From: Kosakonia sacchari
Lineage (GTDB): Bacteria; Pseudomonadota; Gammaproteobacteria; Enterobacterales; Enterobacteriaceae
NCBI GenBank assembly: GCA_900109485.1
Contig: FOAY01000004.1
Coordinates: 423,774 to 487,773 of the forward strand
DNA: 64,000 nt
Direction of reading: 5' to 3'
Numbering within the stretch: position 1 is the stretch's first letter; the number at the start of each line of letters is the position of its first letter. Below, one piece after another: positions 22,755-35,164 of this stretch. The position numbers and the translations under genes are program-made. The notes beneath the pieces were generated by a model that saw only the letters and a list, made by a program, of their open reading frames with translations, searched no databases and was not told the DNA's origin.

Positions 22755-24092
22755 TTAATGCGCGTCGATAAAGACGATTTTCAGCAGGAACAGCACCGCA
22801 ACCACAATCACGCACGGGCTAAGATCGCGCAGGCGGCCAGTACCGATTTTCATCACGCAGTAAGAGATAAAGCCCAGCGCGATACCTTCAGTAATCGAGA
22901 AGCTGAACGGCATCATCACCGCAGTGATAAACGCCGGCACGGCTTCTGTCAGATCATGCCACTTCACACGCGCCAGGCTGGACGTCATCAGCACGCCCAC
23001 ATAGATCAGCGCACCCGCAGCAGCATAGCCCGGCACCATACCCGCTAACGGCGACAGGAAAATCACCAGCAGGAACAGCAGGCCAACCACTACCGCCGTC
23101 AGACCGGTACGGCCGCCGACAGAAACACCAGAAGAAGACTCGATATACGCGGTAACAGAAGAGGTGCCGATAAAAGCGCCAGTCACCGAAGAGACGCTGT
23201 CAACAAACAGCGCCTGCTTCATGCGCGGGAACTTACCACTTTCATCCACCAGCCCGGCTTTATCGGTCACGCCGATCAGCGTACCGGAGGAGTCAAACAG
23301 GTTCACCAGCATAAACGAGAAGATCACACCCGCCAGGCCAATATTAAAGGAACCGGCCAGATCCACATTACCGACAACGCTTGTCACGCTCGGCGGCGCA
23401 GAAACAATACCGTGATACTGCACATCGCCCAGCAGCCAGCCCAGCAGTGTGGTGACAACAATCGACACCAGCACAGCGGCGTGAATGTTGCGCGACGCCA
23501 GAATAACGATGATAAAGAAACCAAGAACGCCCAGCAGAACGCTGTGGGAAGTCAGGTTACCGATACTCACCAGCGTCTCTTTGTTCGGCACGATCACACC
23601 AGCGTTTTTCAGCCCCATCATGCCAATAAATAGCCCGATACCGCTGGTGATACCCACGCGCAGACTGACCGGAATATTGGCGATCATCCAGTAACGAACG
23701 CGGAACAACGTCAGCAGCAGCAGACCTACCGCACCCCAGAAGATTGCGCCCATGCCGATCTGCCAGGAAAGCCCCATGGCACCAACAACCACAAACGCAA
23801 AGAAGGCGTTCAAACCCATTGCAGGCGCCAGCGCAACCGGCAGGTTAGCTACCAGCCCCATCAGGATGCTGCCGAACGCAGCAATCAGGCAGGTGGTCAC
23901 AAATACTGCGCTGGTATCCATCCCGGCGACGCCCAGAATCTGGGGGTTAACAAAAACGATATACACCATCGTCAAAAACGTCGTGAAACCGGCGATCACT
24001 TCGGTGCGTGCCGATGTGCCGTGCTCGCGTAATTTAAACACGCGGTCAAGCAACCCCTGGCCCGAAGCCTGGGTAGTGTGTTGTTGGCTCAT
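22755..24092 (-). CDS. adeP: Adenine permease AdeP (NCS2/AzgA family)
   Basis: The 445-residue membrane protein matches E. coli AdeP, a high-affinity proton-coupled adenine importer. It begins with a cytoplasmic segment ending RVFKLREHGTSARTEVIAGF and then has about 12-14 helices including the family motifs PVALAPAMGLNAFFAF and FVDSVSSVTGAFIGTSSVTA. ATG at 24092 gives E. coli-like length; a TTG two codons upstream is possible. It reads away from yieH, sharing a spacer of 167 bases. No purine riboswitch was recognised in the leader. Confidence 0.95.
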   Translation of the reverse strand: MSQQHTTQASGQGLLDRVFKLREHGTSARTEVIAGFTTFLTMVYIVFVNPQILGVAGMDTSAVFVTTCLIAAFGSILMGLVANLPVALAPAMGLNAFFAFVVVGAMGLSWQIGMGAIFWGAVGLLLLTLFRVRYWMIANIPVSLRVGITSGIGLFIGMMGLKNAGVIVPNKETLVSIGNLTSHSVLLGVLGFFIIVILASRNIHAAVLVSIVVTTLLGWLLGDVQYHGIVSAPPSVTSVVGNVDLAGSFNIGLAGVIFSFMLVNLFDSSGTLIGVTDKAGLVDESGKFPRMKQALFVDSVSSVTGAFIGTSSVTAYIESSSGVSVGGRTGLTAVVVGLLFLLVIFLSPLAGMVPGYAAAGALIYVGVLMTSSLARVKWHDLTEAVPAFITAVMMPFSFSITEGIALGFISYCVMKIGTGRLRDLSPCVIVVAVLFLLKIVFIDAH

Positions 24093-24259
24093 TATCAATT
24101 TCCGGAATAGGAGGGAAAATTCGTCGCTATCCTATACCAAAATGAGACAATATTGACGGTTATCACATACTTTTTTTCATTGAATTTGCTTATACGGCAA
24201 CGATTGCGTTTCGCTATCTGCGTTAAGTAAACGTTAAACTCGCAATAACAGGAAATGGC

Positions 24260-24925
24260 ATGTCCCACATTGATGCAATATTTTTCGACTGTGACGGCAC
24301 CCTGGTCGATAGTGAAGTTATTTGTTCCCGCGCCTATGTGCATATGTTTCAGGTTTTTGGCATCACGCTGGATCTGGAAGAGGTCTTTAAACGCTTTAAG
24401 GGCATGAAGTTATATGAAATTATTGATGTCATCGCCGGGGAGCGCGGTGTAAGCCTGGCAAAAGAGGAGCTTGAGCCCATTTATCGTGCGGAAGTAGCAC
24501 GCCTGTTCGACAGCGAACTGGAAGTGATTGCCGGTGCGAATGCATTGCTGGACGCAGTGAGTGTACCGATGTGCGTGGTGTCGAATGGCCCGGTCAGCAA
24601 AATGCAACACTCATTGGGCAAATTAGGCATGCTACATCACTTTCCTGAAAAACTGTTTAGCGGTTATGACATCCAACGCTGGAAGCCCGATCCGGCGTTA
24701 ATGTACCATGCAGCCAGAGCGCTGAATGTTGATCCTGTAAACTGTATTCTGGTGGATGACTCTTCCGCTGGAGCACAAGCAGGAATCGCGGCAGGGATGG
24801 AAGTCTATTACTTCTGCGCCGATCCGCATAATAAACCCATTGATCACCCTAAAGTGACGACGTTCACTGATTTAGCGCAGCTGCCGGAACTCTGGCGTGC
24901 GCGTGGGTGGCATGTTACGCGTTAA
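24260..24925 (+). CDS. yieH: 6-phosphogluconate phosphatase YieH (HAD family)
   Basis: The 221-residue HAD phosphatase has the nucleophile motif DCDGTLVDSE (Asp10, Asp12), the motif II serine in CVVSNGP, the conserved lysine in RWKPDP, and metal-binding Asp residues in LVDDSSAG. The length equals E. coli YieH, which hydrolyses 6-phosphogluconate and related phosphates. AGGAAA precedes the ATG. It is followed 26 bases later by cbrC. Confidence 0.94.
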   Translation: MSHIDAIFFDCDGTLVDSEVICSRAYVHMFQVFGITLDLEEVFKRFKGMKLYEIIDVIAGERGVSLAKEELEPIYRAEVARLFDSELEVIAGANALLDAVSVPMCVVSNGPVSKMQHSLGKLGMLHHFPEKLFSGYDIQRWKPDPALMYHAARALNVDPVNCILVDDSSAGAQAGIAAGMEVYYFCADPHNKPIDHPKVTTFTDLAQLPELWRARGWHVTR

Positions 24926-24930
24926 TCTAA

Positions 24931-25539
<609 letters not shown>

Positions 25540-25566
25540 GCAGTTCCACGGAATAAGGAACAACAG

Positions 25567-26463
25567 ATGTCGGAATTACTCGAACGTTATCAGGGCTGTC
25601 TGCTCGGTCTGGCCACCGGTGATGCCGTCGGCACGGCGGTAGAATTCAGCGCAAAAGATTCCTTTCCGCCCATCACCGACATGGTGGGAGGCGGGCCGTT
25701 TCATTTGCAAGCGGGGCAATGGACAGACGACACCTCTATGGCGCTGTGCCTTGCGGAAAGTCTGATCGCTCGCCAGGGATTTGACGCAAAGGATCAGATG
25801 AATCGGTATATGAACTGGTGGCAATGGGGTTATTTAAGCGCCACCGGCCACTGTTTTGATATTGGTACGACGGTCGCAGGCGCATTGCAAAAATATGCGA
25901 ATGACGGCGATCCGTTTGCCGGTTCCAGCCATCCCAAAACGGCAGGAAACGGTTCGTTAATGCGCCTCGCGCCGGTGGTGCTGTGGTATTTCCCCGATGA
26001 GTTACTGGCGCTGGAGTATGCCGAAGCCTCATCGAGAACCACGCATGCAGCACCGGAAGCGCTCGCCTGCTGTCGCCTGTTTGCGCAAATACTGATGAAC
26101 GCCCTGAGCGGTAAAAGTAAGCGGGAAACGCTGACAGCTATCCCGCAGCTACCGGAACAGGAGAATCTGCGTCGCATAGCTGAAGGGCGCTACCTGAAGA
26201 AAACGCGTGCGGAGATCTTCGGTACTGGTTACTGCGTGCAGAGTCTGGAAGCGGCGTTGTGGTGTTTTGCGCAGGGTAAAAACTTTAAAGAGACTATCCT
26301 GCTGGCCACCAATCTCGGTGACGACGCGGACACCACCGCCGCTATCGCCGGGCAACTGGCTGGCGCATATTACGGCATAAATGGAATCCCGCAGCAGTGG
26401 CAGGAAAAACTGTGGCAGTACGGGGATATTGATACGCTGGCAAGAAAGTTACTGGCGAAATAA
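25567..26463 (+). CDS. ADP-ribosylglycohydrolase family protein (DraG-like)
   Basis: The 298-residue all-helical protein carries the complete metal-binding set of the ADP-ribosylglycohydrolase family: GDAVGTAVEF near residue 18, WTDDTSM near 58, GNGSLMR in the middle and LGDDADTTAAI near 252-255. These enzymes remove ADP-ribose from arginine, other side chains or free ADP-ribose derivatives using two divalent metals. No nitrogenase, DraT or other ADP-ribosyltransferase is encoded nearby, so the substrate is unknown. It follows cbrC by 27 bases and is probably co-transcribed with it. In E. coli the equivalent position holds yieK-yieL and bgl genes instead. Confidence 0.9.
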   Translation: MSELLERYQGCLLGLATGDAVGTAVEFSAKDSFPPITDMVGGGPFHLQAGQWTDDTSMALCLAESLIARQGFDAKDQMNRYMNWWQWGYLSATGHCFDIGTTVAGALQKYANDGDPFAGSSHPKTAGNGSLMRLAPVVLWYFPDELLALEYAEASSRTTHAAPEALACCRLFAQILMNALSGKSKRETLTAIPQLPEQENLRRIAEGRYLKKTRAEIFGTGYCVQSLEAALWCFAQGKNFKETILLATNLGDDADTTAAIAGQLAGAYYGINGIPQQWQEKLWQYGDIDTLARKLLAK

Positions 26464-26475
26464 CCCTGCAACAAA

Positions 26476-26498
26476 AACCCCCTCACAGCGAGGGGGTT
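26476..26498. terminator. Bidirectional terminator between the DraG-like gene and phoU
   Basis: AACCCCCTCACAGCGAGGGG followed by GTT forms a perfect stem with A-rich bases to the left. It separates two convergent transcription units. Confidence 0.82.
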
Positions 26499-26507
26499 AT
26501 CGTCATA

Positions 26508-27233
26508 TCACTCTTTAACATCTTTTCCGGCGAGCAGTTTATCCAGCTCATCGCCGCCAACATGACGGAAATCTTGTCCCTTCACGAAGTAGAAGATGTA
26601 TTCGCAGATATTCTGGCAGCGGTCACCGATACGTTCGATAGAGCGAGCGCAGAACAGGGCGGTCAGGACGCTCGGAATGGTACGGGGGTCTTCCATCATG
26701 TAAGTCATTAGCTGACGTACGATGCCTTCGTACTCCTGATCCACTTTTTTATCTTCGCGATAGATCCGCACCGCTTCGTCCAGATCCATGCGGGCGAAAG
26801 CATCCAGCACATCATGCAGCATCTGCACGGTATGACGGCCCAACGATTCCAGGCTCACCAGCAGCGGCTGGTGCTGCTGAGAGAACTTCTCCAGCGCGGT
26901 ACGGCAGATTTTGTCTGCCACATCGCCAATACGTTCCAGCTCGGCAATGGTTTTGATGATCGCCATCACCAGACGCAAATCGCTCGCCGTTGGCTGGCGT
27001 TTTGCAATGATGCGCACGCAGGCTTCATCGATGGCGACTTCCATCATATTGACCTGTTTGTCGCCTTCAACAACGCGCCTGGCCAGCTCGCTGTCCTGAT
27101 TGTGCATGGCGGTGATCGCATCAGAAAGCTGCTGCTCCACCATCCCACCCATGGTCATTACCTGAGTGCGGATACTTTCCAGCTCAGCGTTGAACTGCCC
27201 GGAAATATGTTTGTTAAGGTTGAGATTGTCCAT
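26508..27233 (-). CDS. phoU: Phosphate signalling regulator PhoU
   Basis: The 241-residue all-helical protein consists of two PhoU repeats ([10 protein letters not shown] after the first metal-binding [10 protein letters not shown]; a second copy [10 protein letters not shown] near the end). It connects the PstSCAB transporter to PhoR and keeps the Pho regulon off when phosphate is sufficient. ATG at 27233 gives [15 protein letters not shown], as in E. coli; an upstream ATG at 27263 is disfavoured. It is the last gene of pstSCAB-phoU, 69 bases after pstB. Confidence 0.97.
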   Translation of the reverse strand: MDNLNLNKHISGQFNAELESIRTQVMTMGGMVEQQLSDAITAMHNQDSELARRVVEGDKQVNMMEVAIDEACVRIIAKRQPTASDLRLVMAIIKTIAELERIGDVADKICRTALEKFSQQHQPLLVSLESLGRHTVQMLHDVLDAFARMDLDEAVRIYREDKKVDQEYEGIVRQLMTYMMEDPRTIPSVLTALFCARSIERIGDRCQNICEYIFYFVKGQDFRHVGGDELDKLLAGKDVKE

Positions 27234-27302
27234 GGTGCACTCCAAATGCCCGACAGATTTCACGTGGTAACAAGGTCGCTTATACCCTCAGGGTGCAGCA
27301 AA

Positions 27303-28076
<774 letters not shown>

Positions 28077-28122
28077 TTATCTCTTTCCTCAACTCGACGC
28101 CGCTTTCGCCGCGTCGCAAAAA

Positions 28123-29975
<1,853 letters not shown>

Positions 29976-30005
29976 TTACTCTTCAGTTTAACGTCTTACG
30001 AATTT

Positions 30006-30074
30006 GCCCGGTGATGCTTACGCGGCCAGGCCTACAGAGGATCTGTAAGGCGGATGGTGTAAGCGCCATCCGCC
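30006..30074. repeat. REP element and strong hairpin between pstS and pstC
   Basis: A REP-like unit (GCCCGGTGATGCTTACGCGG and GGCCTAC, 30006-30034) is followed by a stem of GGCGGATGG at 30049-30057 with CCATCCGCC at 30066-30074. These hairpins can protect the pstS mRNA 3' end and explain why the binding protein is made in excess. Confidence 0.75.
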
Positions 30075-30095
30075 ATGTTCTAAAAAAACCAGCTG

Positions 30096-31136
30096 TTAGT
30101 ACAGTGCTTTACCGCTGCTGTCTTTCACATTGGTTTTCCATGCAGCACGAACTTGTTCAACTACGCTATCCGGCAGGGTTGCGTAATCAAGGTCGTTAGC
30201 CTGTTTGCCGCCTTTTTTGTAGGCCCAGTCAAAGAATTTCAGGACTTCAGCACCTTGCTCCGGCTTAGCCTGCTCTTTGTGGAGCAGGATAAAGGTGGTT
30301 GAGGTGATCGGCCATACGTCAGCACCTTTCTGGTTGGTCAGGTCCTGCGCGAAGGATTTGCTCCAGTCGATATTTTTAGCCGCATTGGAGAAGCTCTGTT
30401 CAGTCGGGCTTACAGCCTTACCATCCGCAGACAGCAGCTTGGTGTAGGTCAGGTTGTTCTGCTTAGCGTAAGCATATTCAACATAACCGATTGAACCCGG
30501 CAGACGCTGAACAAATGCCGCGATACCGTCGTTACCTTTACCGCCCAGACCGGTCGGCCAGTTAACGGTAGAGCCAGAACCGACTTTCGATTTCCACTCT
30601 TCGTTTGCTTTCGCCAGATAGTTGGTGAAGACAAATGAGGTACCGGAACCGTCAGCACGACGAACGACGGCGATGTTCTGCGAAGGCAGTTTCAGGCCTG
30701 GGTTGAGTTTAGCGATCGCTGCGTCATCCCATTTTTTGATATTACCCAGGTAGATGTCACCCAGGGTTTTACCGTCCAGTACCAGCTCACCGGATTTGAT
30801 GCCCGGGACGTTGATAGCCAGCACGATACCGCCGATTACGGTCGGAAACTGGAACAGGCCTTCCTGAGCCAGTTTATCGTCAGACAGAGGGGCATCAGAT
30901 GCACCGAAATCCACAGTTTTAGCAGTAATTTGTTTTACGCCACCAGAAGAACCAATACCCTGGTAGTTGATCTTGTTACCTGTTTCTTTCTGGTAAGTAT
31001 CAGCCCACTTGGCATACACCGGCGCCGGAAAAGTTGCGCCCGCACCAGTCAGGCTGGCTGCTGCATTAACAGCAAAAGCACTCAGAGAAAAGGTCGCGGC
31101 GACAACAGTTGCGACAGTGGTACGCATAACGTTCAT
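30096..31136 (-). CDS. pstS: Phosphate-binding periplasmic protein PstS
   Basis: The 346-residue protein has a Sec signal peptide ([20 protein letters not shown], cleaved near residue 25) and a mature protein starting near [15 protein letters not shown], the phosphate-binding loop. It captures inorganic phosphate and delivers it to PstCA. ATG at 31136 is preferred by signal-peptide logic and E. coli length; 17 upstream codons to 31187 look non-coding. Pho boxes lie upstream, so PhoB activates it under phosphate starvation. Confidence 0.97.
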   Translation of the reverse strand: MNVMRTTVATVVAATFSLSAFAVNAAASLTGAGATFPAPVYAKWADTYQKETGNKINYQGIGSSGGVKQITAKTVDFGASDAPLSDDKLAQEGLFQFPTVIGGIVLAINVPGIKSGELVLDGKTLGDIYLGNIKKWDDAAIAKLNPGLKLPSQNIAVVRRADGSGTSFVFTNYLAKANEEWKSKVGSGSTVNWPTGLGGKGNDGIAAFVQRLPGSIGYVEYAYAKQNNLTYTKLLSADGKAVSPTEQSFSNAAKNIDWSKSFAQDLTNQKGADVWPITSTTFILLHKEQAKPEQGAEVLKFFDWAYKKGGKQANDLDYATLPDSVVEQVRAAWKTNVKDSSGKALY

Positions 31137-31197
31137 AATGTCTCCTGCAAGGATCGTAAATCGTTGTTTAGTGGCTACGACGAGCAAAATAGGACAC

Positions 31198-31242
31198 TTT
31201 GATGACAGTTATATGCAATCATTGTTACTGTTTGATGACAGC
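31198..31242 (-). promoter_or_regulatory. Pho boxes upstream of pstS
   Basis: On the minus strand CTGTCATCAAACAGTAAC is followed some 40 bases on by ATATAACTGTCATC. The CTGTCAT half-sites match the PhoB-binding consensus, and they sit 62-106 bases before the pstS start. Confidence 0.78.
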
Positions 31243-31386
31243 GGGAAAATATTGTTATCGCATGAGATAAAACAGATAGAAATCAAATTATTAGTAAAAA
31301 AACATCACAGTAAGATTTCAGTTATATTTTATTTTTGTGACAATGAAAAAGTAGTTGAAAAGAACGAGAATTCACAAAATAAAGTC

Positions 31387-31420
31387 AAAAAAAGAGGTTG
31401 CCCACAGGCAACCTCTTTCG
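31387..31420 (-). terminator. glmS terminator
   Basis: AAAGAGGTTGCCCACAGGCA followed by ACCTCTTT is a perfect stem with a long U run for leftward transcription, 24 bases after the glmS stop. Confidence 0.88.
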
Positions 31421-31440
31421 CATTTTATGGCAGTAAATGT

Positions 31441-33270
31441 TTACTCTACGGTTACTGATTTCGCCAGGTTACGCGGCTGGTCAACGTCGGTGCCTTTAAT
31501 CAGCGCAACGTGATAGGCCAGCAATTGCAGCGGCACGGTATAGAAAATCGGTGCAATCACCTCTTCGACGTGCGGCATATCAATAATGTGCATATTGTCG
31601 TTGCTGGTGAAACCCGCATCCTGATCGGCGAACACATACAGTACGCCGCCACGGGCACGCACTTCTTCGATGTTGGATTTCAGTTTTTCCAGCAGTTCGT
31701 TGTTAGGCGCAACGACAATCACCGGCATATCCGCATCAATCAGCGCCAGCGGGCCATGCTTCAGCTCGCCTGCCGCATAGGCTTCGGCGTGAATGTAGGA
31801 GATCTCTTTCAGTTTCAGCGCGCCTTCCAGCGCGATCGGATACTGATCGCCACGCCCCAGGAACAGCGCATGGTGCTTGTCGGAGAAATCCTCAGCCAGC
31901 GCTTCGATGCGTTTATCCTGCGACAGCATCTGTTCAATACGGCTCGGCAACGCCTGCAAACCGTGAACGATGTCGTGCTCAATGGACGCATCCAGCCCTT
32001 TCAGGCGGCTCAGTTTCGCCACCAGCATCAGCAGAACGGTAAGCTGAGTGGTGAACGCTTTCGTGGAAGCAACACCGATTTCAGTACCGGCTTTGGTCAT
32101 CATCGCCAGATCGGATTCACGCACCAGCGAGGAGCCCGGCACGTTACAAATCGCCAGCGACCCCAGATAGCCCAGCTCTTTGGACAAACGCAGCGCTGCC
32201 AGCGTATCCGCTGTTTCACCGGATTGCGACAGGGTGATCATCAGGCTGTTACGACGCACAGCGGATTTGCGGTAGCGGAATTCAGAGGCGATTTCCACAT
32301 CGCACGGCACTCCGGCCAGCGCCTCAAACCAGTAACGGGAAACCATACCGGAGTTGTAAGAGGTGCCACAGGCAACGATCTGAATATGCTCAACTTGCGA
32401 TAACAGCGCATTGGCATTCGAACCCAGTTCGCTGAGATCCACTTCACCGTGGTTGATACGGCCGGTCAGCGTATTTTTAATCGCGTTCGGCTGTTCGTAG
32501 ATCTCTTTTTGCATGTAGTGACGGTAGATACCTTTGTCGCCCGCGTCATATTGCAGGCTGGATTCGATATCAGGCCGTTTTACCTGCGCGCCGGACTTAT
32601 CAAACACCGTCACGCTGCGGCGAGTCACTTCTGCAATATCGCCCTCTTCAAGGAAGATAAAGCGACGCGTTACCGGCAGTAACGCCAGCTGATCGGAGGC
32701 AATAAAGTTTTCACCCATGCCAAGACCAATAACCAGCGGGCTGCCAGAGCGTGCCGCCAGCAGAGTGCCGCTGTCACGGGTATCCATAATCACTGTGCCA
32801 TAAGCGCCGCGTAATTGCGGGATAGCGCGCATAACCGCTTCACGCAGCGTGCCGCCCTGCTCAAGCTCCCAGTGAACGAGATGTGCGATAACTTCGGTAT
32901 CCGTTTCAGAAACAAACACATAGCCACGCTCTTTTAACATTTCTCGCAGCGGCTCGTAGTTTTCAATAATACCGTTATGTACAACCGCAATATGTTCAGA
33001 AACATGCGGATGCGCGTTACCTTCTGACGGTTCACCGTGTGTTGCCCAACGGGTGTGAGCAATACCGGTTCCACCATGCAGCGGGTGCTCTTCTGCGGCC
33101 TGGGCCAGCATCTGGACTTTACCAAGACGACGCAGACGGGTCATATGACCTTCTGCATCTACAACGGCCAGACCGGCAGAGTCATAGCCACGGTATTCCA
33201 GACGACGTAATCCCTCGAGAAGGATTTCTGCAACATCACGCTGCGCGACTGCGCCAACAATTCCACACAT
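31441..33270 (-). CDS. glmS: Glutamine-fructose-6-phosphate aminotransferase (isomerising)
   Basis: The 609-residue enzyme makes glucosamine-6-phosphate for peptidoglycan and LPS. The N-terminal amidotransferase begins [13 protein letters not shown] with catalytic Cys after the initiator Met. Two SIS sugar domains follow, one with CGTSYNSG, and the C-terminus ends [11 protein letters not shown]. The length equals E. coli GlmS. It is downstream of glmU; in E. coli the glmUS mRNA is processed and glmS is controlled by the GlmZ/GlmY RNAs. Confidence 0.98.
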   Translation of the reverse strand: MCGIVGAVAQRDVAEILLEGLRRLEYRGYDSAGLAVVDAEGHMTRLRRLGKVQMLAQAAEEHPLHGGTGIAHTRWATHGEPSEGNAHPHVSEHIAVVHNGIIENYEPLREMLKERGYVFVSETDTEVIAHLVHWELEQGGTLREAVMRAIPQLRGAYGTVIMDTRDSGTLLAARSGSPLVIGLGMGENFIASDQLALLPVTRRFIFLEEGDIAEVTRRSVTVFDKSGAQVKRPDIESSLQYDAGDKGIYRHYMQKEIYEQPNAIKNTLTGRINHGEVDLSELGSNANALLSQVEHIQIVACGTSYNSGMVSRYWFEALAGVPCDVEIASEFRYRKSAVRRNSLMITLSQSGETADTLAALRLSKELGYLGSLAICNVPGSSLVRESDLAMMTKAGTEIGVASTKAFTTQLTVLLMLVAKLSRLKGLDASIEHDIVHGLQALPSRIEQMLSQDKRIEALAEDFSDKHHALFLGRGDQYPIALEGALKLKEISYIHAEAYAAGELKHGPLALIDADMPVIVVAPNNELLEKLKSNIEEVRARGGVLYVFADQDAGFTSNDNMHIIDMPHVEEVIAPIFYTVPLQLLAYHVALIKGTDVDQPRNLAKSVTVE

Positions 33271-33449
33271 ATTTTTCGATTCCGATTTAGGCGTTATGCC
33301 TTTTGTTGTCGGTCAACCTGTATTGCCCCGAGCCTTGTAGAGAGTGGGGGTATTTTTATAGGTACTGCCTGCCGGGCGGAGGAATTATCTTTCCCCTCAC
33401 CCTAAAATCGTTATGGATACATTGCCGGATGACGCTGCGCTTATCCGGA
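33271..33449 (-). promoter_or_regulatory. glmU-glmS spacer with REP sequence
   Basis: The 179-base spacer begins, right at the glmU stop codon, with a REP-like stem (ATTGCCGGATGACGCTGCGC and TTATCCGGAC, 33421-33450). The remainder is the glmS leader, where E. coli GlmZ pairs; the exact pairing site was not identified here. Confidence 0.6.
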
Positions 33450-34820
33450 CTACTTCTTCTTAACCGGACGTATCCAGCCTTGTTTATTGACCTGCGGCAC
33501 CCGGCTGATAACCAGTTCATTTTCCGCAACATTGCGCGTAACTGTCGTACCGGCGGCAATGCTTGCACCTTTGGCAACGGTAACCGGCGCCACCAGCTGT
33601 GTATCGGAACCAACAAATACATCATCGCCAATAATGGTTTTGTGCTTATTTGCGCCATCGTAATTACAGGTGATCACACCCGCGCCAACATTCACGTTGT
33701 CGCCGATTTCCGCATCGCCCAGGTAAGTCAGATGGCCTGCTTTCGAGCCTTTGCCCAGACGCGCTTTTTTCATTTCCACGAAGTTGCCCACGTGCGCACC
33801 GGCTAGCAGTTCAGCGCCAGGACGCAAACGCGCAAATGGCCCGATGGTGCAATCAGCTTCGAGACGCGCATCTTCCACCACGCTGTAGGGGCTGATTTCG
33901 CAGTCGTCGCCGATATCGCTATTTTTCAGCACGCAACCTGCGCCAATCTTCACGCGATCGCCCAGTTTTACGTTGCCTTCAATGATGACGTTAGCATCGA
34001 TCTCAACATCCCGCCCGTGCTCCAGCGTACCGCGCAGGTCGAAGCGCGCAGGATCGCGCAGCATAACACCCGCCAGCAGCAGCTTTTCGGCCTGTTCAGC
34101 CTGATATGCACGCTCCAGCCGGGATAGCTGAAGGCGGTTATTCACGCCTTCCACTTCGCTCAGGCGCTGCGGATGCACTGCGGTGATCTCACGGCCTTCA
34201 TGCCAGGCAAGGCTGATGATATCCGTGATGTAATATTCACCCTGCGCATTATTGTTAGTCAGCTTGCTCAACCAGCGTTTCAGATCGCCGCCGTTGGCTA
34301 TCAGAATGCCGGTGTTGATCTCCGTGATCTTACGCTGTTCTTCAGTGGCATCTTTCTGTTCAACAATGCCTGTCACCGCACCGTTTTCACGCGTGATACG
34401 CCCGTAACCCGTCGGGTCGTCGAGCACCACCGTTAACAGACCGATGCCGCCCTGCGGTTTCGCATCGCGCAGACGCTGCAACGTCTCCAGCGAGATCAGC
34501 GGCACATCGCCATAAAGCATCAAAATATCTTCATCGTCGGCAAAGAACGGCGCAGCCTGTTGCATCGCATGGCCGGTGCCCAACTGTTCTGCCTGCAACA
34601 CCCAGTTAAGCTTGCTATCAGCGAGGCGTTGTTTGAGCAAATCGCCACCGTGGCCATAAACCAGATGAACCTTATCGGCGCCGAGAAGATTAGCCGTATC
34701 AATGACATGCTGAACCATCGCTTTCCCTGCAAGGGTATGCAGCACTTTGGGAATATCGGAGTACATGCGTGTGCCTTTGCCTGCGGCAAGGATCACCACA
34801 CTCATTTTTGTGTTCAACAT
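33450..34820 (-). CDS. glmU: Bifunctional UDP-N-acetylglucosamine pyrophosphorylase / glucosamine-1-phosphate N-acetyltransferase
   Basis: The 456-residue enzyme carries out the last two steps to UDP-GlcNAc. The N-terminal uridyltransferase has [18 protein letters not shown], and the C-terminal half is a left-handed beta-helix of hexapeptide repeats with the acetyltransferase motif [22 protein letters not shown] at 34820 gives [14 protein letters not shown] as in E. coli; an upstream ATG at 34838 adds six residues. The upstream neighbour is a pectate lyase gene, not atpC as in E. coli. Confidence 0.97.
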   Translation of the reverse strand: MLNTKMSVVILAAGKGTRMYSDIPKVLHTLAGKAMVQHVIDTANLLGADKVHLVYGHGGDLLKQRLADSKLNWVLQAEQLGTGHAMQQAAPFFADDEDILMLYGDVPLISLETLQRLRDAKPQGGIGLLTVVLDDPTGYGRITRENGAVTGIVEQKDATEEQRKITEINTGILIANGGDLKRWLSKLTNNNAQGEYYITDIISLAWHEGREITAVHPQRLSEVEGVNNRLQLSRLERAYQAEQAEKLLLAGVMLRDPARFDLRGTLEHGRDVEIDANVIIEGNVKLGDRVKIGAGCVLKNSDIGDDCEISPYSVVEDARLEADCTIGPFARLRPGAELLAGAHVGNFVEMKKARLGKGSKAGHLTYLGDAEIGDNVNVGAGVITCNYDGANKHKTIIGDDVFVGSDTQLVAPVTVAKGASIAAGTTVTRNVAENELVISRVPQVNKQGWIRPVKKK

Positions 34821-35164
34821 ACGCGTCCTGACTGTCATTGGAGAAAGAAGTTAACCTCTTTCATATTGAAAATTCTACATATTTTGTAGCATGAAATGGA
34901 ATGCTGGTGAAACGCCCAACATCCACAGTTACTGCGCTTTTGCGGGCTATTTTACCGACAAAGCCACCTGGTTTGCCGCTAAAAAATCTCTCCATTTCTG
35001 TTTGCCGCTAATTCATACAATAGGTTAGCTGTTTTTTTTCATCCTGAATAAAGATCAAGTAAAAACAAAACACTGTTTCGATCATTGAAGATTGTGACGT
35101 ACAAAAAAGAAACAGCGTTTCATCTTGATGATAATGGCGAGCAATAATTACTCAGGAGAATAAA
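34821..35164. promoter_or_regulatory. Divergent promoter region of glmU and the pectate lyase gene
   Basis: This 344-base AT-rich region serves two divergent genes. A leftward -10-like TAGAAT and a perfect inverted repeat CTACA/TGTAG (34875-34889) lie before glmU. Two KdgR-like operators lie on the lyase side. No NagC operator could be assigned with confidence. Confidence 0.55.
35066..35122 (+). promoter_or_regulatory. Two KdgR-like operators upstream of the pectate lyase gene
   Basis: GAAACAGCGTTTCA (35109-35122) fits the GAAA-YRNYR-TTTCA core of KdgR boxes, lacking only the flanking T on the left. CAAAACACTGTTTCG (35066-35080) is a weaker match. KdgR represses pectin-degradation genes in enterobacteria until 2-keto-3-deoxygluconate accumulates. 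Confidence 0.6.

Noticed and set aside
24093..24259. Purine riboswitch before adeP
   Set aside because: The leader is AT-rich and lacks the three-way junction loops of the purine riboswitch.
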